Shown here: positions 41,401 through 51,960 of the stretch, one piece after another
Position numbering within the stretch: the stretch's first letter is position 1
Layout: every line of letters begins with the position of its first letter
Source of the DNA: Rachycentron canadum
Taxonomy: Eukaryota; Chordata; Actinopteri; Carangiformes; Rachycentridae
Length of the DNA stretch: 64,000 nt
Reading direction: 5' to 3'
Assembly (NCBI GenBank): GCA_038496675.1
Contig: CM076660.1
Span: 17,797,236-17,861,235 of the forward strand
The notes under the pieces: generated by a model
Told to the model about the DNA's origin: nothing
Seen by the model: only the letters and a program-made list of their open reading frames with translations
The model's database searches: none
Position numbers and translations under genes: made by a program

Positions 41401-41667
41401 ACAACACCCAAACAGAGATGTCTGTTCAAGACCCTGGACTGGAAGGTGGACAAGGAGCAAGAGGTAGATGATGAGGAGGCTGATGAAGGGTATGAGGAGG
41501 ATCCAGAGGACTCAGAAGACAACACAGAGCACTCTGAGGACCACACAGAGGACTCCAGAGACACAGACAACTGTGAGGACCTAGAGGACTTTGAGGAACC
41601 AGATTGTCAGGACCTGAGGACACCCACAATGATGAAAACATCAGGCTCCCCACCCCCAACCATTTGA
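38467..41667 (+). CDS. Short MAST-like AGC kinase, two frame breaks
   Basis: Exons: 38467-38552 (probable ATG at 38494), 38713-38921, 39093-39231, 39460-39588, 39707-39865, 40006-40107, 40538-40660, 40928-41109, 41389-41667. Matches to microtubule-associated Ser/Thr kinases: QVLVERDILIFTDNPFVVSM, MEYVGGGDCASLL, YGIVHRDLKPSN, HPFFQDLDWNDLL, and FVPQLENEEDTTYFE. Lys37, Glu56 and HRD Asp131 are kept; DFG is DLG (149-151); the usual GTPEYIAPEV is GPPPYIAPEV. One base is missing near 39521 (exon 4) and one, modulo three, at 39743-39756 (exon 5), where the plain frame meets TAG at 39764-39766. Allowing for both, all phases close at 460 codons. The last two exons encode a Ser-rich then D/E-rich tail. 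No PDZ domain. Either a young pseudogene or a working gene with assembly indels. The exon 4 donor (gttagc) is weak. Confidence 0.7.
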
Positions 41668-41690
41668 TCAAGGACAGCCAAGTCACACTG

Positions 41691-41838
41691 AGGAGGAGGA
41701 TAAGAGGGGCAAGAAGAGAAGGAGTGGAAAGAGGGGGGGAAAGAAGAGAAGAAGCAGAAGAAGGAGTAGAAGAAAGGAGCAGAGGAAGGGGAGAATTTGG
41801 ATGAGGATGAGGAGGAGGAGGAGGAGAGGAAGAAGACA
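41691..41838 (+). repeat. Purine-rich (GA) tract after the kinase stop
   Basis: About 150 bases almost wholly A and G on the plus strand (aggaggagga, aagaagagaa, gaggaggagg), with few pyrimidine breaks. It begins about 25 bases past the kinase stop codon, so it is likely 3' UTR. It is low-complexity sequence and explains the Ser/Pro-rich open frames on the opposite strand. Confidence 0.85.
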
Positions 41839-41839
41839 A

Positions 41840-43200
41840 ACACAACAAAGTTTTAATTAGGACAAAACCACCAGGGGCAAAAACAACAACAACAGTAATG
41901 TGTCATCATGACAAAATGTGGTTCTGGAGTCTCCTCCTGTAGCAGGAACGACCACAGAGGAGGTTTGGACTGATCTACCAGGTGTTTACACAGTGACACA
42001 GTGGGGTCCAGAGGACTGAGACCACTGGACTCCTGTCTGTGTAAGGTTCAGTCACGAGACTGAAATGAGATGAAAATGAAGGTGAATCAGCTTCACTTTG
42101 ATCTCAGCAGCTGTAAAGTTTCATGACTGAATCTTTCACAGTTGTGATGCTGGAGACAAACTGTCCACAGACAGACCGACACCTGCCAAACCACTCGACA
42201 CCACCTCAACCACTACATTTTGTCATGATGACCAACCCCCCTACACAACCTCACCTCCTGACCCCCACCACCACCAACAACCACCCCTCACCCCATCCTA
42301 CCCCCCTCATCCCACCCCACCACCTCTGAGGCACAACTCAGATGCTCAGTAACATCACAGCACTAGAAATGATGGCATACCAACATGAAAACATATTCCC
42401 CACAGTAAAGTAAGGTGCAGGGAGCAACAGCTTTGCTGCCTCTGGGCCTGGACAGTTTGACATCATTGAAGGAAGAACTAACTCCCACTTTTAACAGTAA
42501 CATCATGTCAGGGTGGACGTGAACCTGGCAAAGATGCTGCAGCAGGAATCTGAACATCAATCTACTACAGACTGACCTTAAAGTAAGACAATCCGACCTC
42601 AACAGAGATACTGTGTAGAGATACCAGCTCAGAGCCCCTCACATTAGATATCATCAGAACAGATATTAGAAGTGGGGGTCTAGGGTCATTGCTGCCAAAG
42701 GTTTGACCAAGGGTTCACTTACTTCTTCACCAGCACTGTGAATGTTTAATGAGGTGATACAGACACTATATTCACACAAAAGATAATAGCTATTTTGTGT
42801 GTTTGTCTGCATTTGAGTGTGGATGAATTTCATATTTTATGACAAATTTAAAGAGAAAAGCATGGGACTCAATGGTTTCACAGTTTTAATTGGTACTAGA
42901 GATTAAATAACCTCATTTGTGCCATGGATTGTTTCATGCATTGGATAGACATAACACTATATTATTACCTTAAACCATTGAAGTCGTGTCAAATGATGGG
43001 GGCAATGTACGCAATAACTATGCATACAATATGTATGTATAATGTAGTGCCACCATTGCATCGTGTCCCTCGTTGTACCACAAAGACGCGCTGCCAGACA
43101 GAAAATATTGTGTCATTATTAAATTCAGGGAACATCTCAGTCTCCTCTGAGCTGAGTTTACGATCTCCGAGTTTAATACGGGAACATGAAGGCAACAGCC
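41840..43200. other. Gene-free stretch, kinase 3' flank
   Basis: No exon is recognised. It contains a C-rich, purine-poor low-complexity block (about 42172-42330, runs of ccacc and ccccc). The remainder is the likely kinase 3' UTR and the spacer before spata22. Confidence 0.55.
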
Positions 43201-43379
43201 GTTAGTTCTGGCGCGAGTCGCTTTCCAAGCTGATAATAATAATTGTGATTTTTCCTGGACACAAAAGCGTCAGTACATAATATACCGTCTTTAAAGGGAT
43301 CAGGTTCGGTTTTGTATAAGGAAAATTACCATTTGTAACTGTATGTTACAGTTTTAATGTCAGGTCAGTGTTGACGTAC

Positions 43380-43460
43380 ATAGGTAGCTTGGCAAGATGC
43401 CTGGAAGTTTAGCTTTTTGGCTAACGAAGCTAGCTAGCTAACTTTAACATGTTGCCAAAC
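43380..43460 (+). promoter_or_regulatory. spata22: Probable spata22 5' flank with GCTAGC cluster
   Basis: About 200 bases before the spata22 ATG lies a run of 'tttagctttttggctaacg' and 'aagctagctagctaac' words, like those at the 5' ends of rps6ka4 and stip1. No TATA box is clear. The assignment as 5' flank rests on position only. Confidence 0.35.
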
Positions 43461-43635
43461 TAATAAAGCATGAAATTAATGAATATCAGCTGCTCCAACT
43501 GGTTGTCTTTACAACCCGATGACTATTTTCAAACCAAGTGAGTGACCAACAAAAACCGGAGCATCAAGAATAATTTCCTTACCTCTTGCTTTGTCTGTAG
43601 GTAACAGCACCTGTTTGCTGGATGAAGCAACCACA

Positions 43636-45706
43636 ATGAGGAGACAGGAAACACAACCAGTCAGGACAACAGCAGGTGTGTAAAAGGATGTTTTCATGTT
43701 CTCCTGTTAATGGGCTGCTTTGCTTCATGCCAGGTTCAATTAGTGTCTGTGAAGTAAATAAATTGTGGTTTGGTGTAGTGTTATGTGATATTTTCAGTTG
43801 TTTCCTCTAATGTCTCCGTCAGGCTGCCTCTCTGTGCCACTCTTTAACCAGAAGAAAAGAAACAGGGTCCCTTTGACATCAACTCCTTCTGTGAATGAAT
43901 TCTTTTCTCACAGCGAATACATGGCAAGCACCACAGCAGCTACATCTCTCAGCAAACCAGGTGATGCTTTCAGCCACAATCTTCAGGTTTCTTCTGTATT
44001 TCAGACACTAGGTGGCAGTACAGTCAAAATAACAAGTGCTCATGAGCAACACTATGCAGTTCCTATTTTCTTCTGCAAATGTGCTCCTCCTCAGGTACAT
44101 ATGGATGTTACCAAGCCTCAGACTCGTCTTCTGATGGTTCACAAAGCCACCAGTGTTACAGACAGGGTGTCCCGCAATCTCCTCAACCCCGGCAGTTTGA
44201 AAGCAACAGGCCTGCTCCTGGACCTGCCCCTACAACGAGAGCATATACACCTATGCCACATCCATACAAAGTTGGAAGCACAAGGTATGTTTTATTAAAC
44301 TTAAGTAGGGTAGTCAGGTATTAGACCATTTTGTAATAATAATAATCCAAATGTGAGACCCGTAAGCCATTAAGTTGGACTATTATTTTTTTAATATATA
44401 TTTTGAGATAAACAAAGCTTAAACAAAGCTGTGAAAAAAGAGTGACATGAGCCTGGTGTTTGGTGAGTGTCTTATTTTAGATTCCAATATGTGAAAACAT
44501 TTTCTTTCAGCTCTAAGATGGGACAGCCCATTTACCCAGTCAGACAACAGGATTCCAGACAAAACCAATATCAAGCTCCTTCCATCAGTGAGAGTGCACA
44601 AACCAAGCCAACACCCCGTACTGGGTTGTCTCAGAGGGGTCATCAGTTATCTTTCAGACCGCCCAACTGTGCAGATCAGTATTCCCAGCAGTGTAGACCT
44701 CTGCCTCCTCCTGTCCCACCTACCAACACGCCCTCTGCTCGTGCAGTGCAGCCTCAAAACAACTGGAAATTTACCAACAGCTTTGGGTTGCAAAGGCCCC
44801 CCTTTGAGGGGAAAAGGAGCTTAAATCAACTCCAGACTGCACGGCCAACTCAAAGTCAGGTAGAAATAAATTAATAACATATAAAACAACATAGAGATTT
44901 TAAAATTTGCCATTAATGTTTCATGATATTGTTAGTGTTAGTGAATGCTAAGCATGTTTGTGCTCAGCAGGAAACATTTCCACTGAAGCCAGCCCCTGAG
45001 ACCACACTGAGGATCCTCACTGCAGTTATTGATGGCATGAGACACTGGAGCCAATTTAAAGACAAAGTCCCATACTTATTTGAGATATTTGGTCAGTTGA
45101 TAAGAAGTTGCCACTGTTTTAGTCATGTACTCGTTAGTATTTTGAAAACATCTTCAATCTGATGGCTTGTACTCTCCCTTTAGCTACTTTAGACTCTGCG
45201 GTTACACTGGGTCACCATGGAGCCAAAACCTTCCTCATGAGAGATGGAAGAAAGGGTGTGCAGTGTGTCTTCTATGAAAATGTGAGAAAAAAATACCTCT
45301 TAAATAGAAAAACAAGCTAATAAGAGGACAACTTCATTTTGCTCTCATTAACTTGCTCTGACTCTCCTGAGTCTCTGTCAGATAAAATAATGGCTTTTAT
45401 ATAGATATATATACACACACACATATATATCATATAAACATACGCAAACACGTTAGAAAATGCAAAAGGTTGCACATTTACTTGAGCTAATCTTTCATTT
45501 CTGATTCTCAACAGGAGCAAGAATTGCCCCGTCTCATTCGTGGTCAAGTTCATCGCTGTGTGGGTAACTATGACCGCAGCAGAGATGTCCTCATGTGTGT
45601 GTCCGTCAGGCCCTGTCTGCCGTCAGAGATGAGAAATTCCCACGAGGCTGTCAAAGTATGTGATGCAGAAATGAGAGCGCTGGTCAAATCACTCAGTGAG
45701 GTCTAA
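43636..45706 (+). CDS. spata22: Spermatogenesis-associated protein 22 (meiotic recombination)
   Basis: Meiosis-specific partner of MEIOB that acts with RPA on single-stranded DNA during double-strand-break repair in germ cells. Coding exons: 43636-43675, 43823-43960, 44095-44284, 44511-44859, 44971-45091, 45184-45281, 45515-45706. Phases agree and give 375 aa (human is 363). The family's N-terminal signature is present, CLSVPLFNQKKRNR, split across the exon 1-2 join. The middle (about 60-240) is Gln/Pro/Ser-rich and poorly conserved, as in other SPATA22 proteins. The C-terminal block from about 240 carries ATLDSAVTLGHHGAKTFLMR, LPRLIRGQVHRCVGNYD and VSVRPCLPSE, the conserved region needed for MEIOB binding. 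Start context is good (accacaATG). It converges on the minus-strand tetraspan gene. No break is seen. The first coding exon is only 40 nt. Confidence 0.93.
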
Positions 45707-46177
45707 GCATGAGTAGACATCTTAAGCATCACACGGTTGAGAGGTCAATGAGAGTTAGGCTTACTTCTATATACTTACATGTACTATATGTGTACAACTC
45801 TTCTTATCAGTCCAAGTCCCAGTGGTTTTAAAAAGCATGTGAAAATAATGAGGTGTTAGTTAAGTTTTTGACCTGTAAGGGTGTGTGTTGCTGTTAGCTT
45901 GCCGTTGAATTGACTTGAATGTTCAGGCCTCTGTGTTTTTGTATTTATTTGTGAAACTGTTATATAAAGCGTTTCATTTATCCAAATCTTAGATGGAAAG
46001 TAAAGCTTCTCTTTTTTGTAAGTTCTGAAATATTTTTTATTACAAAGAAAATTCACAGAACAGCAAACATTGTTTAGAGGGTAGTCAGGTAAAGCAAACA
46101 CGATGAGGTAATATCTCAAAATATATCTTTGAAAAACGGGGCTGTTAAGAATAACATGTGATATCAAGTACAGTTAG
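45707..46177 (+). other. spata22: spata22 3' flank, convergent gap
   Basis: Short spacer between the spata22 stop and the likely 3' end of the minus-strand tetraspan gene. Only weak plus-strand poly(A) variants are seen (ATAAAG near 45965, AGTAAA near 45997). The two 3' UTRs may touch or overlap. Confidence 0.4.
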
Positions 46178-48321
46178 TTTATTTACAATCAAACATCACA
46201 ATGGAAAAAACAATAATCTACACTACCAAAACAGCTTCACCAGTGTTGAGACTTTACACACAATGGTTCAACAAATAGGGGAACAAGTCCAGTGCAGTCA
46301 CGCCAGTCATTCCCACAGTCAAGCACAGTATGAGGTCCAATACAATACCAACATTTCTCCCCCGACCTTCTTTCAAATATGGCAACATAATGACAGCAAT
46401 TTTCTAAATGTCAAGATATGTCATTATGGGAACCCAAATTTTGGGAATATTTAAACTTTAACCCATTAGCAGACACCAACCCATTATTAAACACTAATAC
46501 GCACATAAACACCCACTAGAAAAGGGAGTCCAGCTTGATGAAATTGGCAGTGTACAGGGACAGGAAGTGGAGAAGTAGACATTTTGTCCTGGGAACATGA
46601 CAGGAATGGTGCCAGCGCTCAAAAGGAGAAGTGGTTTGACGAAAACACACCAACACATTTGCTTAATTGCGGAGCTTATTATTTGTAGCCATGTTTTATA
46701 CATTTTGTGAGTAATGTGCCAACTCAGCACAGGTAACCAAGAGTGAAGTTCAGTTTGTACCTTCCTCTACCACTCAAAGTCTGAACCACATAAGACAAGG
46801 ATTCCAGGAGTTAATCTGTTAGCTGCATGTTACAACCTTTTAATATAGCAATTGAAGTGATTTAACTCGTCTAGATAATTGGCAAAAATATCTCAGGGCA
46901 TAATTGAACACAAGTGCTTTGCTTTTCTCATTTTCATTCTCTCTGCCATTACCGCTTTTTAGGATTAGAAGACATTTTTTTTCCTCCAGAACATTTTCTC
47001 AAGTTAATCAGATCATACTGCACCGAGTGCACGAGAAACACTTTACCACTGAGAGGAAAAAATATTGTGAAAATAAAATCAGAAAAATAGAAAAACAATA
47101 AATCACTTCACACAACAGGATCCACAGTTTTTCAGCAGAAAAAGATGATAACCTGATAATCGTATTAAACACTTGTCTTGGTTATGTTAAAAGGCACAAG
47201 TTGGTCAGATCACTTTTAAAATCTAGATCAATTGTTCTACCATTAACAAAGCCCATCTCATGCATTTTTGACAAAATTCCTACATCTCTCTGCCTTTTGC
47301 AATCATTTCTTTTCCTGAATTAGAGTGTTTAGTATTGTGTGTTGCAGACAGAAAACATTTTTAATGTTTAACAAGGGAGTTACATTACACAAACAATTCT
47401 AGGGAAAAAGGTTAACAAAAGGATGCAGTATCCCAACATAAAACTTTTTTTGACAACACTGCTCTGAAACCACTACATATTATTATGATTCATTTCATTG
47501 TTATGAGAAGAGCTTTCCATTGATCCTCTGGGCAGGTTTGATGCTGTGTTCACTGTCCTCTTCTCTATGTCAGTTAGTGAAAGCACTGTCATTGAAAGTG
47601 AAAATGTCTTCCTCACTCCCACTGGTCCACTGCCTGATCACAACACTGGGAGGCAGAAAACATTTGAAGAGCAAAACTCCCTCAAAGTGTTGAGTTGTTT
47701 TTTTTTTTCAATTTTATGTCATTTTCAAACCTAAAACATCAGCTCTGTTAAATCCAAATCATATATACAGTCCAAACGCCATAAGAGTGTCTCTCTTGTG
47801 GAGTCAAATGTTCTTCACAACCTCTTACTCAAACATTACTAGACTGGTCGAGTCAGAACTGCCACACAATCTCATGCTTCCACTGTCTTTATGCAGAAAA
47901 CTTCCAGTCTGTTTTGGAATGTTGCATAATGAATGTTGACTTGTTGCCACAAAAGAAAGGAAGGGGAAAAAAACACATTTTAAGCAAGTACTTGGAAATT
48001 TTAAATTGCGTGAAATGGGGTTACAACTCATTGCATCTTCTGACTGATCCCCGAAGCTGACACAAAGAAAACAGATAAGTCAAACTGGAAAAGTCGTGAT
48101 GGATCTGAGGGTAAACTTATAACCACAGTTTCTTGTAACATAAGATATTCAATTTAAATTAACCTAATTTGAATTAATTACATAATGATGTAGGAAGACA
48201 GTGTTTGTCGTCGAGTGTCAGCTTCCCAAACAGCATCGCCTTTAAAAATGGGATGCAGGTGTCTCTCCATGACATCAAGCCCAGGTCAGAAGGAAAAAAA
48301 ACAAGACTTCATTTCAATGGA
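46178..48321 (-). other. Probable long 3' UTR of the tetraspan gene
   Basis: This follows the minus-strand stop at 48324-48322 and has no coding signal on either strand. A minus-strand AATAAA (TTTATT, 46178-46183) would give a 3' UTR of about 2.1 kb. Another is at about 46026-46031. The extent is inferred. Confidence 0.4.
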
Positions 48322-48548
48322 CTATAAGAGCGTGGGCAAAGGGGTGGGGGACAGCTGCTCCTTCGGTGCATATTTGGCAAAAAAGGGCAAAAAGACAGTG
48401 AGCATGACTCCCACAATAGCCAGCATGTAGCCCCACCCAATCTGACACTCGCCGGCGTAGTAGATGTCAGAGTCCCCGCAGAAGGACCTCACAAGTGAAG
48501 AGTTTAGGCCAAAGGGGTAGACCAGCAGTCCGGCAGCCATGATGAACA
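48322..48548 (-). CDS. Last coding exon of an LHFPL-like tetraspan gene
   Basis: A single terminal exon, 75 codons plus a phase-2 start, entered through a good acceptor (cttgtatcttctttccag). The frame begins FIMAAGLLVYPFGLNSSLVR, then CGDSDIYYAGECQIGWGYML and a hydrophobic segment ending FLPFFAKYAPKEQ. The pattern (YP-G--S--V---CG, ten or so residues, G-C-IGW-Y-LAI-G) is that of the third-to-fourth membrane segments of the LHFPL/PMP22-claudin-like tetraspan family. I cannot choose the member: the short tail ending LPTLL does not match the ones I remember well. Upstream exons should lie at higher coordinates; none is visible up to 64 kb, so the preceding intron would exceed 15 kb. It converges on spata22. 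Confidence 0.6.
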
Positions 48549-50805
48549 CTGGAAAGAAGATACAAGACAGAGAGCATTAGACAGCATAGAGTACATTCAT
48601 ATAGGCTGTTGGAGGAAGGATTTAATGGAAAACAAAAGATGAAAAAAATCAGCTACACAGCTAAAGTTTATTCTTTCAATATTTACAGTAAAATGCACCG
48701 TACATTTAAACGTTTTCAATGGTTATGTAGCCATGTAGCTAGTTTTGTTATTATCTATCCAGTTTATGAATTTTTCATACATACCATACACAAGTGAGGT
48801 GAATAGGATTTCATGTGTGGTGCTCACAGCATTGAAAACAAATAGTGGCCCTGTCATTCTGAATATTCCTCAGGCTTTGTTGTGAACAGCTTTAATTGGA
48901 AATAGTTTTCTCCAAAAAACAGAGGTTAGAGAGTGAGTGAGTCATTTGTTTTTCAACCTCCTAGTGGCTAGAGGAGTACAGTATACTGTACTGAGCCACT
49001 TGGTGGCAGTAGAGGTTTTGCAAAAAAGAAAACAGACTGTGTAATTCAGGTACTTCATCACTACTAAAGTACGTCCTCTTGCACTGAGATGATTTGTTGC
49101 CTTGTGTAATATTAAGAAAAATAATGACCTAGACAGTTTCATAAGTTCAATAGTGGCAGAAAACAAATTTTAATGTATTGAACAACAAAATCACTGATGA
49201 CCTGAAATTGACTAAACCTTCCAAAGCAAAGTGATTCATGTCACTTTAAATCCATTTGCACTCCTCAGTTTAAAACAGCAGGGCTTTTTCGAAAAAGTAG
49301 CTCGCTCTGTGATCGTGTGGCTTCAGCTTTCTCAGACACTATCCTCAGTGGCCATGCAGCCAGGGAGCAGCTCACTTCTACAAATTGAGTCAAGTCTCCC
49401 AGCCTGTTCTGCCAAGCAGTTATCGACTGCGCTACAGGCTATCAATGCTGCTCTTATTTATACTGAGTGCTGGCTGGATTTCCATTACAATGCCAGGTGT
49501 CATAGTTGTTTTAGCTTTGGAGAGCTGGGGTCGCTGGAAAAGCTTGAACTTGTTATTATGCTGCATTGATTTCAGGAGATCTTGTTTTTTCTACTTTCAA
49601 GGGCAGCAGCTTCATGGTCAGTGAGAAACAGTGCTCACATGAGAGCTACAGTGCAATAACTGAATGAGTGAATCGATGGGTTGTGTGGGTAGTGAAGGAT
49701 TGTGCTCATAGAACAAGGATGGAGCGGTAGGAAGCTTTCAGTGATGATCTTGTTGCACACTGGGGGTTTAGGGAATGACTGCTAGGTAGAGAAATGCAGA
49801 ATGATGGGGAAGAAACACAAAGAGAGCTGTGTGAATGAGTCAAGGAGAGGTATCTCTTGAGCGCGGTTTGTCTAGCCTGCTATACTGTCTATCTACAGGG
49901 TTAACTGAGGGTTTGCATCCCTGTCTTGCATATCCCAACCCTCTACTCATCCCTCCCAGCTCTCAAAGTGGCCCAGTGTTTTATCTGCAGGGGCCCAGTG
50001 CCTCCAAGCTCACTGCCTAATGACACTTTAATGACCTTCTTTATCAAACTATCCATGGCTTTTGTGGAAAAAACACAAAGAAGGCAAAAAGGCACGCGCT
50101 CACAACCCAAGGCCACTTCTACTTCTCCATTGAAATGACGACATTTAAAGTAAACTTGGGCACAAACCAAGAATGAATAAATGATGAACAACACAGCATA
50201 ACCCCAAATAATCAATACAGGAAGGTAACCCAGACAGCAGGCTATAACAAGTGTCAGGTAAGCGGGAGTGCAGACCAGGAGGGTATGCGGGGCAGTTGTC
50301 TGGATCAGATAAGCTGCAGCTTGGGCTGTCTGGATCTCTGCAAGCCTTTAATTAGAGATGAACTGTCGAAAAACTGTAAAATCTACCTCCCATTAGAGAA
50401 TAACTCCAAATGGATCGATTTTATCCTTCAAATCTGAGAGATATGAAACTAAAGTTTGGAAGTTATATGTCTTAAGAACTTTACCTGTTTTGCAGACCAA
50501 ACTCTGCCTACAGGTACAGGAGTACCCAAGAAATAAAATACAATGTACAGGGTGTTTGTGGCTGTAGGAGGAGCCTGATGAAGTGCCTCGAGTGATGTTG
50601 GTCCTGAAGACTACAACTTCGACAACAAAATGAAAAAAACGTAAAATCAAAAAAATAGAAGGAAGTGAGTTTAGCAGACCTCCTGCTTGAGGCTAGCAGC
50701 CCAAGGCTAAAGGGGCCACTATTAGCTAACTGGTAGTAGTTGCTAATTAACAAACCTGAATCTCCAACCAAGCTGTCTATAGGTCATGTTTGGTTAAGAG
50801 TTCAA

Positions 50806-51004
50806 GTGACACAGTGATGCAGTGGTTAGCACTGTCACCTCACAGCAAGATTTGGATTCGAATCCCAGGCATTTCTGTGTGGCATTTGCATGTCCTCCCT
50901 GCGTCTGCATGGGTTCCTTCTGGGTACTCCAGCATCATCATGCATGTTTAGGTTAATTGGTGACTATAATTGCCCGTGTCTCTGTCGGCTGGATGGATGG
51001 ATGG
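50806..51004 (+). mobile_element. tRNA-derived SINE-like element
   Basis: Starts with 'gatgcagtggttagcactgt' and 'cacctcacagc', resembling a tRNA A box, then 'ggattcgaatccc', resembling a B box. Then come the fish-repeat phrases 'ctgtgtggcatttgcatgt', 'tgcatgggttcc' and 'ggttaattggtgac'. It ends in a short GGAT tail. The middle is shortened relative to the usual form I remember. It is on the plus strand and non-coding. Confidence 0.7.
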
Positions 51005-51897
51005 TATACAAAAAGATAAATCGGTGGAGTAATCTTCTCATGACTATTGTACATGCACTGCATACAGCATGAAACAAGACTCTAGCTTCCACAGTAGGCA
51101 GGACCAGCTTAATTCTAGCAGGGTCTCACACAGTTTGGTGTCGAATCCTGTGAAGAATGGACAGTGTGATGAAAGAGCCTGACATGACACCAAGCTGCCA
51201 CGCAGGGATACTGAAAGTGTTTGTTACTCTTGCAACCAGGAGAGCAATGCGCCTGTGAACTTAATGTAACTTGGCAAACTGACTGACTGATCACACGAAA
51301 CAAAGAGACAATTTCTCTATATTGTGGATATTAGCAACAAAACCAACTAAAAACAGCTCTGGTAAACTTTCTCATCCCTCATTAAAGGCAGTTACAGGGG
51401 TTTTAAAGAGCTGTCCACACAGAGGCCACATGGCAGTCAAAAGCTACAAGTGCCTGCAAGACTTACCTTCTATTAGACCTAAGTAGCAGTCAGTTAACTC
51501 ACCTCCCAACCAATCTGCATTTGTAAGCACAAGAGAGAGAGAGCCAGACCTACAGCATCAATCTAAACATAAGGAGTAATGCTAGCTCTGACCAATAGCT
51601 GCTCTGCATTATATTGAGTTTCATCAATTAATTTGTCATTCATAATTTTGCCATTTAATATACTTTATGTTAATTGTGAAAAATGTCCTTGGATTTCACA
51701 TTGTGTTCTTTGTGACTGGCAACTTGCTTGAATGCACACTTCAGCAGCTTTGAAGGGTACTCAGACTTCAGAATGAGGGAGGAAAATATCAATTTGGAGA
51801 AACAAAACAGTCAGAGTTTTCACAGGTGGCTTCAAGGCTGCTGAGGCCTTTATGTACACTAATGAATGACAAATGTCTTTATAGGCTTCTCTCTTTA

Positions 51898-51901
<4 letters not shown>

Positions 51902-51959
<58 letters not shown>
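51902..51959. repeat. TG microsatellite
   Basis: Uninterrupted TG repeat of about 29 units. Confidence 0.97.

Positions 51960-51960
<1 letters not shown>

Noticed and set aside
41426..41848. Minus-strand Ser/Pro/Leu-rich 140-codon frame
   Set aside because: It is the complement of the acidic tail exon and the purine-rich tract; composition alone explains it.
43509..43697. Minus-strand frame that looks like a signal peptide plus short protein
   Set aside because: It is antisense to the first coding exon of spata22 and its intron. The plus-strand exon is fixed by family match and phase, and the minus frame matches no family I know.
49283..49296. Perfect 14-base palindrome CTTTTTCGAAAAAG
   Set aside because: Short and low in complexity; such palindromes are expected by chance in 64 kb and nothing around it suggests function.
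50806..50880. Possible tRNA gene, because of A-box-like and B-box-like motifs
   Set aside because: No cloverleaf with paired acceptor and anticodon stems can be drawn. The following sequence is that of a dispersed SINE-like repeat.
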